Assembly: GCF_004345705.1 (NCBI RefSeq)
Contig: NZ_SLWV01000031.1
Span: forward strand, 1 to 42,942
Origin: Marinisporobacter balticus
Lineage (GTDB): Bacteria > Bacillota > Clostridia > Peptostreptococcales > Thermotaleaceae
Direction: 5' to 3'
DNA length: 42,942 bases
A program made the translations under genes and the position numbers. The notes beneath the pieces were generated by a model, which saw only the letters and a list, made by a program, of their open reading frames with translations, searched no databases and was not told where the DNA came from. Shown one piece after another: positions 1-6,192 of the stretch (its first letter is position 1; every line of letters starts with the position of its first letter).

Positions 1-95
1 TTTTGTATTAAATCAATTATAAGCTAACTTTTGAGAAATTTCAACAAAAGAAAATCGATCATTCGAGTGTTTTTTATATTTTATCACTATATTTT
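1..95. repeat. Terminal repeat, left copy (circular overlap)
   Basis: Bases 1-95 are identical to 42848-42942. The repeat falls between rep and par, not near the terminase genes, so it is best read as the overlap of a circular assembly rather than a packaged phage end. It holds the -10 (16-21) and -35 (39-44) of the rep promoter on the minus strand. Confidence 0.93.
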
Positions 96-111
96 ACATA
101 AATGTAAATCG

Positions 112-190
112 AATTCTCTTAACGAGAATTTTGCACGAATTGTGGTTACTACCCTTAGCGAGAACTGATTAAATGATCGGTTCTTTTTTT
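112..190 (+). terminator. Hairpin plus intrinsic terminator upstream of par
   Basis: A short stem (AATTCTC at 112-118 with GAGAATT at 124-130) is followed by a clear intrinsic terminator: AGAACTGAT at 161-169 pairs with ATCGGTTCT at 176-184 (one G-U pair), then a run of T to 190. It reads on the plus strand and would insulate the partition operon from rightward transcription out of the rep control region, or end a separate small RNA. No convincing promoter was found for a private transcript. Confidence 0.7.
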
Positions 191-199
191 ATTACTTTT

Positions 200-282
200 T
201 TATATCGTTTTTTATATAAAAAGTTATTTACTTGTTATATAAAAAACGATATAATTAAATTAATAATGTTTTATATAACAAG
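200..282 (+). promoter_or_regulatory. par promoter with nested inverted repeats
   Basis: A perfect 20-bp inverted repeat has arms at 200-219 and 235-254. A second, 14-bp repeat has arms at 231-244 and 269-282. They interleave around a promoter-like TTTACT (227-232), 17 bp, TATAAT (250-255). This is the arrangement expected of an autoregulated partition operon whose ribbon-helix-helix protein binds its own promoter, which may double as the centromere. Binding is inferred. Confidence 0.65.
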
Positions 283-293
283 GGGGATAAAAA

Positions 294-1061
294 ATGAAAG
301 TTATTAGTTTCGGCACACTAAAAGGTGGTACAGGAAAGACTACGACTACATTCTCTACTGCTGGCATACTCCAAGAGATGGGGAAAAAAGTACTTTGTTG
401 TGACCTAGATCCTCAGGCAAATCTAACTTACAACTTTGGAATAAATGTTGATGAAGATACTAAAACTTTACTTGACGTGTTTGAAGATGATGAAACTTTA
501 CCTGTAAAAGTAGTCCAACATTGTGACGGAATTGACTTAATTCCATCAACAATAAAATTGACGGGTACAGAAATGCAATTGGTGAACTACCCAGGGCGTG
601 AGTATATATTGAAAAATTTCATTGAAGATCATCATGATTTTTTTAACCAGTACGACTATGTACTGATAGACACAAATCCTAGTATGAGTATTCTTAATCA
701 AAACGCGTTCATATCTTCTGATGCTATAATATTGGTTAATGAAGCAGGAGCACATTCACTGACTGGAAGTTTACTCTTTATGGATCTATGGGAAGGCATA
801 ACTAAAAGGTTAAGGATTAAAAATAATATTAAAGGGTTTCTCATTAATCGCTTTAGAAAAACTAAGATATCTAATGAATTTGTATCGCACTGTAAGACCC
901 ACGCTAGAATAAACGATATTTTATTTAATACAATTATCCCTATTAATGTTAAAGTCGCAGAAGCAGAAACTGAAAGTACGCCAATCAGTGCATATTCTAA
1001 AAACTCTACTGGAGCTATAGCTTTTAAAAATTTTGTTAAGGAATTAATAGAAAGGGTGTAA
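294..1061 (+). CDS. parA: ParA family partition ATPase
   Basis: A 255-residue ParA/Soj-type ATPase that would drive segregation of the plasmid form. It shows the deviant Walker A motif KGGTGKTT (residues 10-17), the DLDPQAN motif (37-43) and the DTNPS Walker B segment (126-130). The length is typical of small ParA proteins without an N-terminal HTH, so autoregulation should rest on the partner protein. An AAGGGGG ribosome site lies just upstream of ATG 294. The next gene starts 3 bp after the stop, so the two form one operon. Confidence 0.93.
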   Translation: MKVISFGTLKGGTGKTTTTFSTAGILQEMGKKVLCCDLDPQANLTYNFGINVDEDTKTLLDVFEDDETLPVKVVQHCDGIDLIPSTIKLTGTEMQLVNYPGREYILKNFIEDHHDFFNQYDYVLIDTNPSMSILNQNAFISSDAIILVNEAGAHSLTGSLLFMDLWEGITKRLRIKNNIKGFLINRFRKTKISNEFVSHCKTHARINDILFNTIIPINVKVAEAETESTPISAYSKNSTGAIAFKNFVKELIERV

Positions 1062-1064
1062 TGT

Positions 1065-1316
1065 ATGGCAAATAGATTTGACAAGGTAAAAGGACAAGAT
1101 TCTAGTAAAGCAGCTGGGGAAATTTTAGGAGCAGGTAAAGGCCCTATCATTAACTTAGAAGCTTTAAAAACTACTAAGCCTGAAATGATGAGAGTTAGTT
1201 ATTATATAAGTACAGATCATAATAAACATGTTAAAGAAATGGCTGAAAAGGCTCAAATGAAAGAAAATGTATTTGTAAGATTCATGATTGATAAATTTTA
1301 TGAAATGACAAAGTAA
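1065..1316 (+). CDS. Small ParB-like DNA-binding protein, probably ribbon-helix-helix
   Basis: An 83-residue basic protein encoded directly after parA with a GAAAGGGTG ribosome site inside the end of parA. Residues 43-80 (from MRVSYYIS to the C-terminus) have the strand-helix-helix pattern of CopG/Arc proteins and end in FMIDKFYEM. Position and size fit the centromere-binding partner of a type Ib partition system. The 40-residue N-terminal tail is likely flexible and may contact ParA. No specific family match can be proven by eye; the role rests on operon context. Confidence 0.7.
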   Translation: MANRFDKVKGQDSSKAAGEILGAGKGPIINLEALKTTKPEMMRVSYYISTDHNKHVKEMAEKAQMKENVFVRFMIDKFYEMTK

Positions 1317-1330
1317 ACTTCAAAAGTAAA

Positions 1331-1368
1331 AAATAATGGAGTGATTCTTGATAACTCCATTATTTTTA
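1331..1368 (+). terminator. Intrinsic terminator of the par operon
   Basis: A 12-bp perfect stem (AAATAATGGAGT at 1331-1342 with its complement at 1354-1365) is followed by T residues, 15 bp after the parB-like stop codon. Confidence 0.88.
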
Positions 1369-1396
1369 TAGATTTATTTATTAACATTTTATAAAA

Positions 1397-1458
1397 TTCT
1401 TTATTAATATTTTATATAAAAATTTATTGATGTTTTTGTATAAAATATTAATAAAGAA
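1397..1458. repeat. 20-bp inverted repeat, possible second par site
   Basis: Perfect 20-bp arms at 1397-1416 and 1439-1458 are separated by 22 bp. The arms share the TTTTATATAA-like core seen in the repeats ahead of parA. The pair lies between the end of the par operon and the end of xer, where no promoter is needed, so a centromere or resolution-site role is possible. This is inference from sequence likeness. Confidence 0.55.
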
Positions 1459-1482
1459 AAAGGACTATTTCTAGCCCTTTTA
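1457..1482 (-). terminator. Terminator of xer
   Basis: AAAAGG, CTA and their complements form an interrupted stem; on the minus strand it is followed by a T run, directly downstream of the recombinase stop. Confidence 0.6.
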
Positions 1483-1485
1483 TCA

Positions 1486-2424
1486 CTACTCTAAAATATT
1501 AACTGAATCAATCTTGATTTGTACTGTATCCATGTCCATATGGGCATAAATCTGTGTTGTAGCTATGGATGCATGACCAAGTAGTCTTTGTATTACTTCT
1601 AATGGCATATCTTTTTTTATAAGAGCCATAGCCACTCCATGCCTGGCTAAGTGAGGGGATATTCGTTTAGAAAGAACAACACGTTCCCCTGTGACTTTAA
1701 AAAAGTCTTGAATAGATTTCTTTGCCAATCTATTTCTTTGTCGTGAAATAAATAAAGGCTGTAGATCATCTGTTCTGGAATTTAAATATTTTAAAATTCG
1801 TTCTTTGGCATCTTCTGAAAAAACACATATTCTTTCTTTAAGTCCTTTCCCAACAACTTTGAATCTACGACTCTGAAAATCAAGACTAGTTCGGTTAAGC
1901 TGCCAAATCTCAGATAGTCTGCATCCACTCGTGAAAAATAAACTCATTATAGCTGCTCCACGTAAATCTTTAATTTTGTCTAAATGCTCCATGATTTTTT
2001 TATACTCTTCTACAGTAATATGACCACGTTGTTTTTTTCTTTTTTTAGGTTTGTCTAACTTATCGCAGGGATTTTTGATAGTCAAAACTTCTTGTTTTAT
2101 TAATGTCTTGTAAAACATATTGATGCTTGTGAATTTTCTTCCAAGAGCTTCATCACCATTTTCTCTGTCATCGGAACAATAAAGCATGAAATCTTGTACA
2201 TCAATGTGAGTAACTTGATCCAATGCTTTTTCTCCTATATAAGAAACAAAAAGCCTTAAATCATTATCAATGATAGCTTTCAAAGATTCTGGGGTCAATC
2301 CTTTGCTTTTACAATGCATTCTATATCTTTTTAAAGTTCTTTGATTGTCTGTAATATTATTGTTTTCTTGTTTTTGTGCTATTGGTTTTGGAATGCTGAA
2401 AATATCCATTTGTTCTGCAAACAT
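1486..2424 (-). CDS. XerC/D-like tyrosine recombinase
   Basis: A 312-residue site-specific recombinase with an N-terminal SAM-like core-binding domain (about 25-125) and a catalytic domain with all active residues: R169 (GCRLSE), K193 (GKGLKER), H258-L-A-R261, H284 (LLGHAS) and nucleophile Y293 (QIYAHM). An AGGGGGG ribosome site supports ATG 2424. It sits beside the partition genes, not beside the phage lysis or repressor genes, so dimer resolution of the plasmid form is the likelier job; integration into the host cannot be excluded. The candidate sRNA at 2485 is divergent from it. Confidence 0.92.
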   Translation of the reverse strand: MFAEQMDIFSIPKPIAQKQENNNITDNQRTLKRYRMHCKSKGLTPESLKAIIDNDLRLFVSYIGEKALDQVTHIDVQDFMLYCSDDRENGDEALGRKFTSINMFYKTLIKQEVLTIKNPCDKLDKPKKRKKQRGHITVEEYKKIMEHLDKIKDLRGAAIMSLFFTSGCRLSEIWQLNRTSLDFQSRRFKVVGKGLKERICVFSEDAKERILKYLNSRTDDLQPLFISRQRNRLAKKSIQDFFKVTGERVVLSKRISPHLARHGVAMALIKKDMPLEVIQRLLGHASIATTQIYAHMDMDTVQIKIDSVNILE

Positions 2425-2464
2425 ATGTCTTCCCCCCTAAATATTTTAATTTAGAAGGTATAAA

Positions 2465-2561
2465 CCTATGATATAATAAGCATAGGCTATACCTCTTGCG
2501 TTTAAGTGTTCGTATAGCTATGTAGAAGTAAGATAAGGACAAGTTATCTTACTTCTTTTTT
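2465..2561 (+). ncRNA. Candidate small RNA upstream of xer
   Basis: A TATAAT box at 2472-2477 would start a transcript near 2485. The predicted RNA opens with a 7-bp stem (GCTATAC 2486-2492 with GTATAGC 2512-2518) enclosing a 19-nt loop, then ends in a 12-bp terminator stem (2525-2536 with 2544-2555) and a T run. Two stem-loops in about 75 nt is typical of plasmid antisense RNAs. Its loop holds TCTTGCGTTT (2494-2503), which also occurs at 42840-42849 and is complementary to the 5' end of the predicted rep mRNA. Confidence 0.5.
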
Positions 2562-2825
2562 ATTTCTTCTTATCACCCCCCCATTTTCTTATTTTAAAAA
2601 CAAAAAAAATCCCCAAAAAAGTAATACAAAAATTACTCTCTCTAGGATCTTGATTACGCACTCATTTTAAATTTTAATAAATTAAATAATTACACACTCA
2701 GCTACTTAAAATTCATTTATGTAGCTTAAATTCATATGCTCTTATGAGACTTCTAATGAATCGGTTTCGCTTTTGCTACTCCCTTAATAAAAATAATAAT
2801 CGTTAAATAGATTATAGCACGTCGC
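2562..2825. other. Non-coding AT-rich spacer
   Basis: No gene or convincing structure was found here. The sequence is AT-rich with homopolymer runs and lies left of the small-ORF promoter and the repeat array. Confidence 0.5.
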
Positions 2826-2853
2826 TCGACAAAAATCTACTTTGATGTATTAT
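2826..2853 (+). promoter_or_regulatory. Promoter of the 36-residue membrane ORF
   Basis: TCGACA (2826-2831), 16 bp, TATTAT (2848-2853). The -35 overlaps a CGTCGCT heptamer (2820-2826) that resembles the downstream repeats, so the same binding protein might control it. Confidence 0.5.
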
Positions 2854-2894
2854 TTTCCCTTGTGTGGAAATATTGATAGTAGGAGCGTGATAAA

Positions 2895-3005
2895 ATGAAT
2901 TTTAAAAATGAAAAAGAATTTATTAAGATAGATTTACTAATTTGGTTAGCTGCTATATCAATTTTATTTTTATTCCTCGTGTCGCTAATGCATGGCGCTA
3001 TGTAA
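2895..3005 (+). CDS. Small single-span membrane protein
   Basis: A 36-residue ORF with a TAGGAG ribosome site 9 bp before ATG 2895. The charged N-terminus (MNFKNEKEFIKID) precedes one hydrophobic segment (about residues 14-31). The last codons, including TAA at 3003, lie inside the first two units of the TGTCGYT array, so gene and array overlap. Function unknown; small membrane toxins and superinfection-exclusion peptides have this form, but nothing here proves either. Confidence 0.5.
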   Translation: MNFKNEKEFIKIDLLIWLAAISILFLFLVSLMHGAM

Positions 3006-3105
3006 TGTCGTTTTAGCATGTCGCTTTGATGTGTCGTTCATAGGTGTCGTTTTATACGACTATCCAAACGACACTATAAAGCGAAACTAGCAAGCGACAC
3101 GATAA
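2980..3105. repeat. 13-bp-period TGTCGYT iteron array
   Basis: Six direct units start exactly every 13 bp at 2980, 2993 (TGGCGCT), 3006, 3019, 3032 and 3045. Three inverted units follow in the same 13-bp phase, AACGACA at 3067, AGCGAAA at 3080 and AGCGACA at 3093. Flanks are AT-rich. This is the form of a multi-site protein-binding region: a replication origin, a centromere, or a recombinase accessory site. Which protein binds is not visible from the sequence. Confidence 0.85.
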
Positions 3106-3244
3106 GATATTCAAATACCAACAAGTATTATGTTTAAGAAAATAGTAAATTACAAGGGGATTAATCAGCGTAACTACTACATGTATATCCTATCTAAGAA
3201 TGCATCTTGAAAATATACCTACGCTAACCACTCGGTTTTTGCCT
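3106..3244. other. Intergenic stretch right of the array
   Basis: AT-rich and non-coding on both strands; no promoter or fold was convincing. It separates the repeat array from the convergent terminator of the next gene. Confidence 0.5.
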
Positions 3245-3270
3245 AAAAAAAATAGGAGCATTACGCTCCT
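3245..3270 (-). terminator. Terminator of the 137-residue gene
   Basis: AGGAGC (3254-3259) pairs with GCTCCT (3265-3270); on the minus strand the stem is followed by a T run. It lies 8 bp from the stop of the gene that ends at 3279. Confidence 0.8.
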
Positions 3271-3278
3271 GAACCAAG

Positions 3279-3692
3279 TTATTTTGATTTTAAAAATTCT
3301 AATCCAAGGTCAATATCACTTTTTGCCATAACTTTTTCAATCGTTCCTTCTTTCAATTCATCTGTTAAATCTAAAAGATTGACTAAAGTTTTTCGGAATT
3401 GTTTTAAATCATTTTCTACTCGATCAAGTTCACTTTCTTGGATGCATGTCAATGAACTTTCCTCTTGCCATTTTGCTATCTGCTTTTCAAATACCCAAAG
3501 GAAATCAAGTTGCTCTGTATAAGCTTTGATGGTTCGCAATATCGTTGCATCATCTAAAACGTATGGTTTGCTACGGACTTGCAATAGATTTTCATATTGT
3601 CCTTTCATGTCTTTGAATTGATTATCTATCAGATCAACAATTATAGGAAGCATACTGATCGGGTGCCAATTAGGTTCTAGTTTATTTTTCAT
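3279..3692 (-). CDS. Helical accessory protein of unknown function
   Basis: A 137-residue largely helical, soluble protein. The start at 3692 (MKNKLEPNWHPIS) is preferred because it leaves 9 bp after AAAGG; an ATG 9 bp upstream overlaps that ribosome site. The C-terminus, LKEGTIEKVMAKSDIDLGLEFL, and the N-terminal PNWHPISMLP block look like conserved motifs, and proteins of this look are found near recombinase or mobile-element genes, but I do not know a function. It follows the HTH gene at 4110 with a 60-bp gap and may be in its operon. Confidence 0.75.
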   Translation of the reverse strand: MKNKLEPNWHPISMLPIIVDLIDNQFKDMKGQYENLLQVRSKPYVLDDATILRTIKAYTEQLDFLWVFEKQIAKWQEESSLTCIQESELDRVENDLKQFRKTLVNLLDLTDELKEGTIEKVMAKSDIDLGLEFLKSK

Positions 3693-3753
3693 AGAGAGCA
3701 TCCTTTCTAAGGTAATGTTTTTTAGTATATGTTATATTAATATCGAATATATT

Positions 3754-4110
3754 TCAATTAATTATTTTGTGAATGAGTCCTGTACTGCATTTATACATTT
3801 TGGCTAATTCATTTATTGTTTTCCCTTGAATTCGATACATTCGTATTGTTTCTTTTTCTCTGTCTGTAAATTTAGCTTTTCTTCCAGCTCCTCGATCGTT
3901 ATGATGTTCTTTTTCAAACTGCTTATTTTTATGCTCTAGTCGAAAAATCTTATCTTTCATCTGCTTGTATGCTCCACTTGCTTCAAAACCTCTATCCATT
4001 TTCTCTGTCATTTCAGTAATTTCATTATTTAGTTTCTTAGCAAGTTCTTTCCATTCTTTTAATTCTTCTTCTAATCTAGCTATTTTTTCTTTTTGAGTTT
4101 CTTTTGCCAC
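3754..4110 (-). CDS. Coiled-coil protein with resolvase-type HTH
   Basis: About 118 residues. The N-terminal two thirds (to about residue 75) is a charged coiled coil. The last 43 residues, beginning GRKAKFTDREKE and ending LIHKIIN, match the C-terminal DNA-binding HTH of Hin-type serine recombinases without any catalytic domain. GTG 4110 is chosen because GAAGGG lies 7 bp upstream; an in-frame ATG at 4128 sits inside the operator and close to the predicted transcript start. Flanking palindromes suggest that it represses itself. Could be a plasmid copy or accessory-gene regulator. Confidence 0.75.
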   Translation of the reverse strand: MAKETQKEKIARLEEELKEWKELAKKLNNEITEMTEKMDRGFEASGAYKQMKDKIFRLEHKNKQFEKEHHNDRGAGRKAKFTDREKETIRMYRIQGKTINELAKMYKCSTGLIHKIIN

Positions 4111-4125
4111 CGTCAGCCCTTCTTT

Positions 4126-4191
4126 CATAAATTAATTTATGAACAGATTGTATCATATATGTATAGTTGTTTTCAATAATTAATTTATGAA
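4126..4191 (-). promoter_or_regulatory. Promoter bracketed by palindromic operators
   Basis: On the minus strand TTGAAA (4171-4176), 18 bp, TACAAT (4147-4152). A perfect 16-bp palindrome, CATAAATTAATTTATG, covers 4126-4141. A 14-bp copy of its right part (AATTAATTTATGAA) recurs at 4178-4191, 48 bp away and overlapping the -35. This is a strong candidate for autorepression by the HTH protein encoded immediately downstream. Confidence 0.65.
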
Positions 4192-4215
4192 ATAAAAGCT
4201 TAAGGTTTTAGATTG

Positions 4216-4241
4216 TAAAAAAGCAAGGCATATGCCCTGCT
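4216..4241 (-). terminator. Terminator
   Basis: A GGCATATGCC core extends to an 18-bp near-perfect palindrome at 4223-4240; on the minus strand it is followed by six T. It ends the 43-residue gene and insulates the operator region to its left. Confidence 0.8.
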
Positions 4242-4373
4242 CTACGAATTGAATTCTTTTTCCATTTGATCCAGGTATTCCATGTATTCCTTTTTCTCTT
4301 CCGCTGTCATATCTTTAAAAAGTTTCGGTTTCCCTATAATAATATTACCCAGTTCATCTACTTCAACATCCAC
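4242..4373 (-). CDS. Small acidic hypothetical protein
   Basis: A 43-residue ORF starting at GTG 4373 with AAAGGAGG 8 bp upstream, and ending just before a strong terminator. The sequence (MDVEVDELGNIIIGKP and then a charged helix) is soluble and acidic. It probably shares a transcript with the 60-residue gene at 4587. Function unknown. Confidence 0.6.
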   Translation of the reverse strand: MDVEVDELGNIIIGKPKLFKDMTAEEKKEYMEYLDQMEKEFNS

Positions 4374-4404
4374 AGAAAAAACCTCCTTTTGATTTAAAGA
4401 CCCT

Positions 4405-4587
4405 CTATTTCAAAAACTTATTGATCATTTTATTTGCTTCTTTAAGACCCTTAGATTTCACTTTTCGCTTAATCAAATTATCTACATTGCCTGTTGCTAC
4501 ATCTCTTATATCTCTTCCATTTTTAGCAGCCGTATTAAGTGTACGGGCCACTTTATTCATCCCTGTAAGTATCTTGTTAATCCCCAT
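4405..4587 (-). CDS. Small basic hypothetical protein
   Basis: A 60-residue lysine-rich protein (MGINKILTGMNKVARTLN at the start, KSKGLKEANKMINKFLK region at the end) with a GGGGAGTGGG ribosome site. It may bind nucleic acid or membrane surface, but no family is recognised. A possible minus-strand promoter lies within 4630-4670, back to back with the promoter of the structured RNA at 4708. Confidence 0.6.
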   Translation of the reverse strand: MGINKILTGMNKVARTLNTAAKNGRDIRDVATGNVDNLIKRKVKSKGLKEANKMINKFLK

Positions 4588-4673
4588 TCTATCCCACTCC
4601 CCAATTTAGTATTCATAAAGCTAACAGTTTGTCCTGAAATAAAATTTCTAGATTTAAGGTTTTCAATGTATAA

Positions 4674-4801
4674 TTGACTTTCTTTCTGTATATGATATAC
4701 TATAAATAAGTTAACTTGTGAAGGATAAAGGCTGGGTTCCCGAATGGGAGTAGGTATTAATACCAAGAATTCCTTTGCCCCTGAGGTTGACTTATTTTTT
4801 T
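4674..4801 (+). ncRNA. Structured stand-alone RNA facing the HEPN gene
   Basis: TTGACT (4674-4679), 16 bp, TATACT (4696-4701) predicts a start near 4708. That is exactly where a 10-bp closing stem begins: AAGTTAACTT at 4708-4717 pairs with 4784-4793 (with three G-U pairs), followed by seven T. Inside are a GAAT-loop hairpin (UUCCC/GGGAG, 4738-4750) and a GGTAT/ATACC hairpin (4753-4764). The roughly 93-nt RNA is thus a closed multi-branch fold with its own promoter and terminator. Its 3' end overlaps the stop codon of the convergent DUF3644 gene. It fits no RNA family known to me. Confidence 0.6.
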
Positions 4802-5748
4802 GCTTTACTTTTGATATTCTGGATTATATTTTCAGGGTCTTTTTTTATTTCCTCGAAAATAAAATCCGTTGTTTGCATAGAATAGCTATATGTAGGTTGT
4901 GCGTGTATTTTGTGTACATAACATAATTTAGCATTTTCTTTTATCTCGTAATATTTACAAAATAATGTAAAGTGATATTTATTAACTTCGATGTCAATAT
5001 CCTCTCTTTTTAAACGTTTATTTATTTCCTTAATACAGGCTTTAGTTGTATATTTATGTGTATCATTAGGATCTTTCAATTCTTTAATTATTTTAACTCC
5101 AATCTTAGCATCTTTGTCAATATGTACAAATGATGTTGCTTTATGCTTATCCTTTGTTATGTAGTGGTGATGTTCTATTTTTATTGCAAATCCATGATTA
5201 TTTTCTTCCACCATTGATGATAGGCTTTCATTTGTTGCTATCAGTTTTGCTACTATTTCTTCTGGATACTTAGCTCTTATTTCAGATTCATTTAGCGATT
5301 TCATACTAACTGCTAATGTTAGAAAATTTTGAGGGACAACTTCTGTCATGTCAATATTGTGAAACTCTTGCATTTTTTCAATAAAATTAAATAAACATGC
5401 TTGGAATAAGGGAATATAGACCATTTCATATTCTTCTGTAACAAAATGAGTACTAGTATTACGAAGATCTATAATCTTTTCTATATTTAAACGTAATGGA
5501 GCCTTTTCATTCGTAAATATTTTTTTTATGCAATTTTCCAATGTGATTGTCCTATTTGGGTTATCTTTATAATATATGCTTTTCTCACCGAATTTTTTAA
5601 TCATATATGCCTTAAGCATTAGTTCCCAAGCATTACATATGAAAAAGCTAAATCCTTCCACCCTATACTTTATTGTAGGCTTATTATAAATCTCTATTGC
5701 CATAACAAACGCTTCTTTTGATTTCTCCAATAGTTTTCCTTTTATCAT
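4792..5748 (-). CDS. DUF3644 / HEPN-like protein
   Basis: A 318-residue protein of the DUF3644 type (residues 8-50, from EKSKEAFVMAIEIYNKP). It carries RNTSTH at 96-101, the RNxxxH motif of HEPN ribonucleases, on a helix. HEPN proteins are commonly RNA-cleaving toxins or phage-defence effectors; for this protein that is inference. The C-terminal half (190-318) is a separate mixed domain with no recognised motif. A GAGGGAG ribosome site and the promoter at 5792-5820 show its own transcription unit, next to lysis genes where accessory genes are usual. It faces a structured RNA tail to tail. Confidence 0.75.
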   Translation of the reverse strand: MIKGKLLEKSKEAFVMAIEIYNKPTIKYRVEGFSFFICNAWELMLKAYMIKKFGEKSIYYKDNPNRTITLENCIKKIFTNEKAPLRLNIEKIIDLRNTSTHFVTEEYEMVYIPLFQACLFNFIEKMQEFHNIDMTEVVPQNFLTLAVSMKSLNESEIRAKYPEEIVAKLIATNESLSSMVEENNHGFAIKIEHHHYITKDKHKATSFVHIDKDAKIGVKIIKELKDPNDTHKYTTKACIKEINKRLKREDIDIEVNKYHFTLFCKYYEIKENAKLCYVHKIHAQPTYSYSMQTTDFIFEEIKKDPENIIQNIKSKAKK

Positions 5749-5791
5749 TTTTTCTCCCTCGTGTTATGCTAAAATTTTCACTTTTGCATTA

Positions 5792-5820
5792 ATTTTAACT
5801 TAAATATAACAAAAGTTCAA
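5792..5820 (-). promoter_or_regulatory. Promoter of the HEPN-like gene
   Basis: On the minus strand TTGAAC (5815-5820), 17 bp, TAAAAT (5792-5797), about 45 bp before the start codon. It lies beyond the late-operon terminator, so the gene can be expressed in the lysogen. Confidence 0.6.
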
Positions 5821-5954
5821 TAAAATAGAATTAAATAATACTAGAATAACCATTATTTCCCTAAAATTGACATAGGCCATTTTTGAAAATCAAACTCTAT
5901 TCAATTGAGTTATTTAAAGTTATATTGCGCTAACTAAAGTTTTTATCCAAAAAA

Positions 5955-5985
5955 TGAAAAAAGAGCAGGAGCTAAGCCCCTGCAT
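5955..5985 (-). terminator. Terminator of the late operon
   Basis: GCAGGAGC (5965-5972) pairs with GCCCCTGC (5976-5983) with one G-U pair, then T-rich on the minus strand. The stem includes the holin stop codon. Confidence 0.8.
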
Positions 5986-6190
5986 CCACTTTCTGATCAT
6001 CTAAAAGTCCTGGATTGTTTGTGGTAGGATTATTGATAATTCCTAAGAGTACCAAGATCCCTAACAATGCTTTTACAACCTCATTATAATTTTCTGGTAG
6101 TACATCTAATCCAAATGCTTCTAAAAGCATTGGAATAAATGCTGCTACTGCAACCCATAATCCATAGTTTTTCAATCTTTTTGTATTCAT
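5972..6190 (-). CDS. Phage holin, phi LC3 type
   Basis: A 72-residue holin of the phi LC3 family: a first membrane segment (about 9-27), a hinge, a second hydrophobic segment (about 38-53) and the diagnostic NNPTTNNPGLLDD tail. It would permeabilise the membrane to release the amidase encoded 2 bp upstream. It is the last gene of the late operon, with its stop inside the terminator stem. Confidence 0.9.
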   Translation of the reverse strand: MNTKRLKNYGLWVAVAAFIPMLLEAFGLDVLPENYNEVVKALLGILVLLGIINNPTTNNPGLLDDQKVDAGA

Positions 6191-6192
6191 AA

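Noticed and set aside
1..95. 95-bp terminal repeat as phage direct terminal repeats
   Set aside because: It lies between rep and par with a promoter running through it, and is far from the terminase genes; circular assembly overlap explains it better.
698..1150. 150-residue minus-strand ORF inside the par operon
   Set aside because: Shadow of parA and its partner, without a start signal.
2860..2872. DnaA box near the repeat array
   Set aside because: TGTGGAAAT has two differences from the consensus, too weak in AT-rich DNA.
2837..3019. 60-residue minus-strand ORF across the repeat array
   Set aside because: No ribosome site, and it opposes the well-signalled 36-residue plus-strand ORF; read as a shadow.
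2980..3105. TGTCG repeats as a CRISPR array
   Set aside because: Repeat units are only 7 bp on a 13-bp period; there are no spacers and no cas genes.
4744..4926. Plus-strand ORF starting inside the structured RNA
   Set aside because: Its ATG is in a hairpin without a ribosome site and the rest is antisense to the DUF3644 gene.
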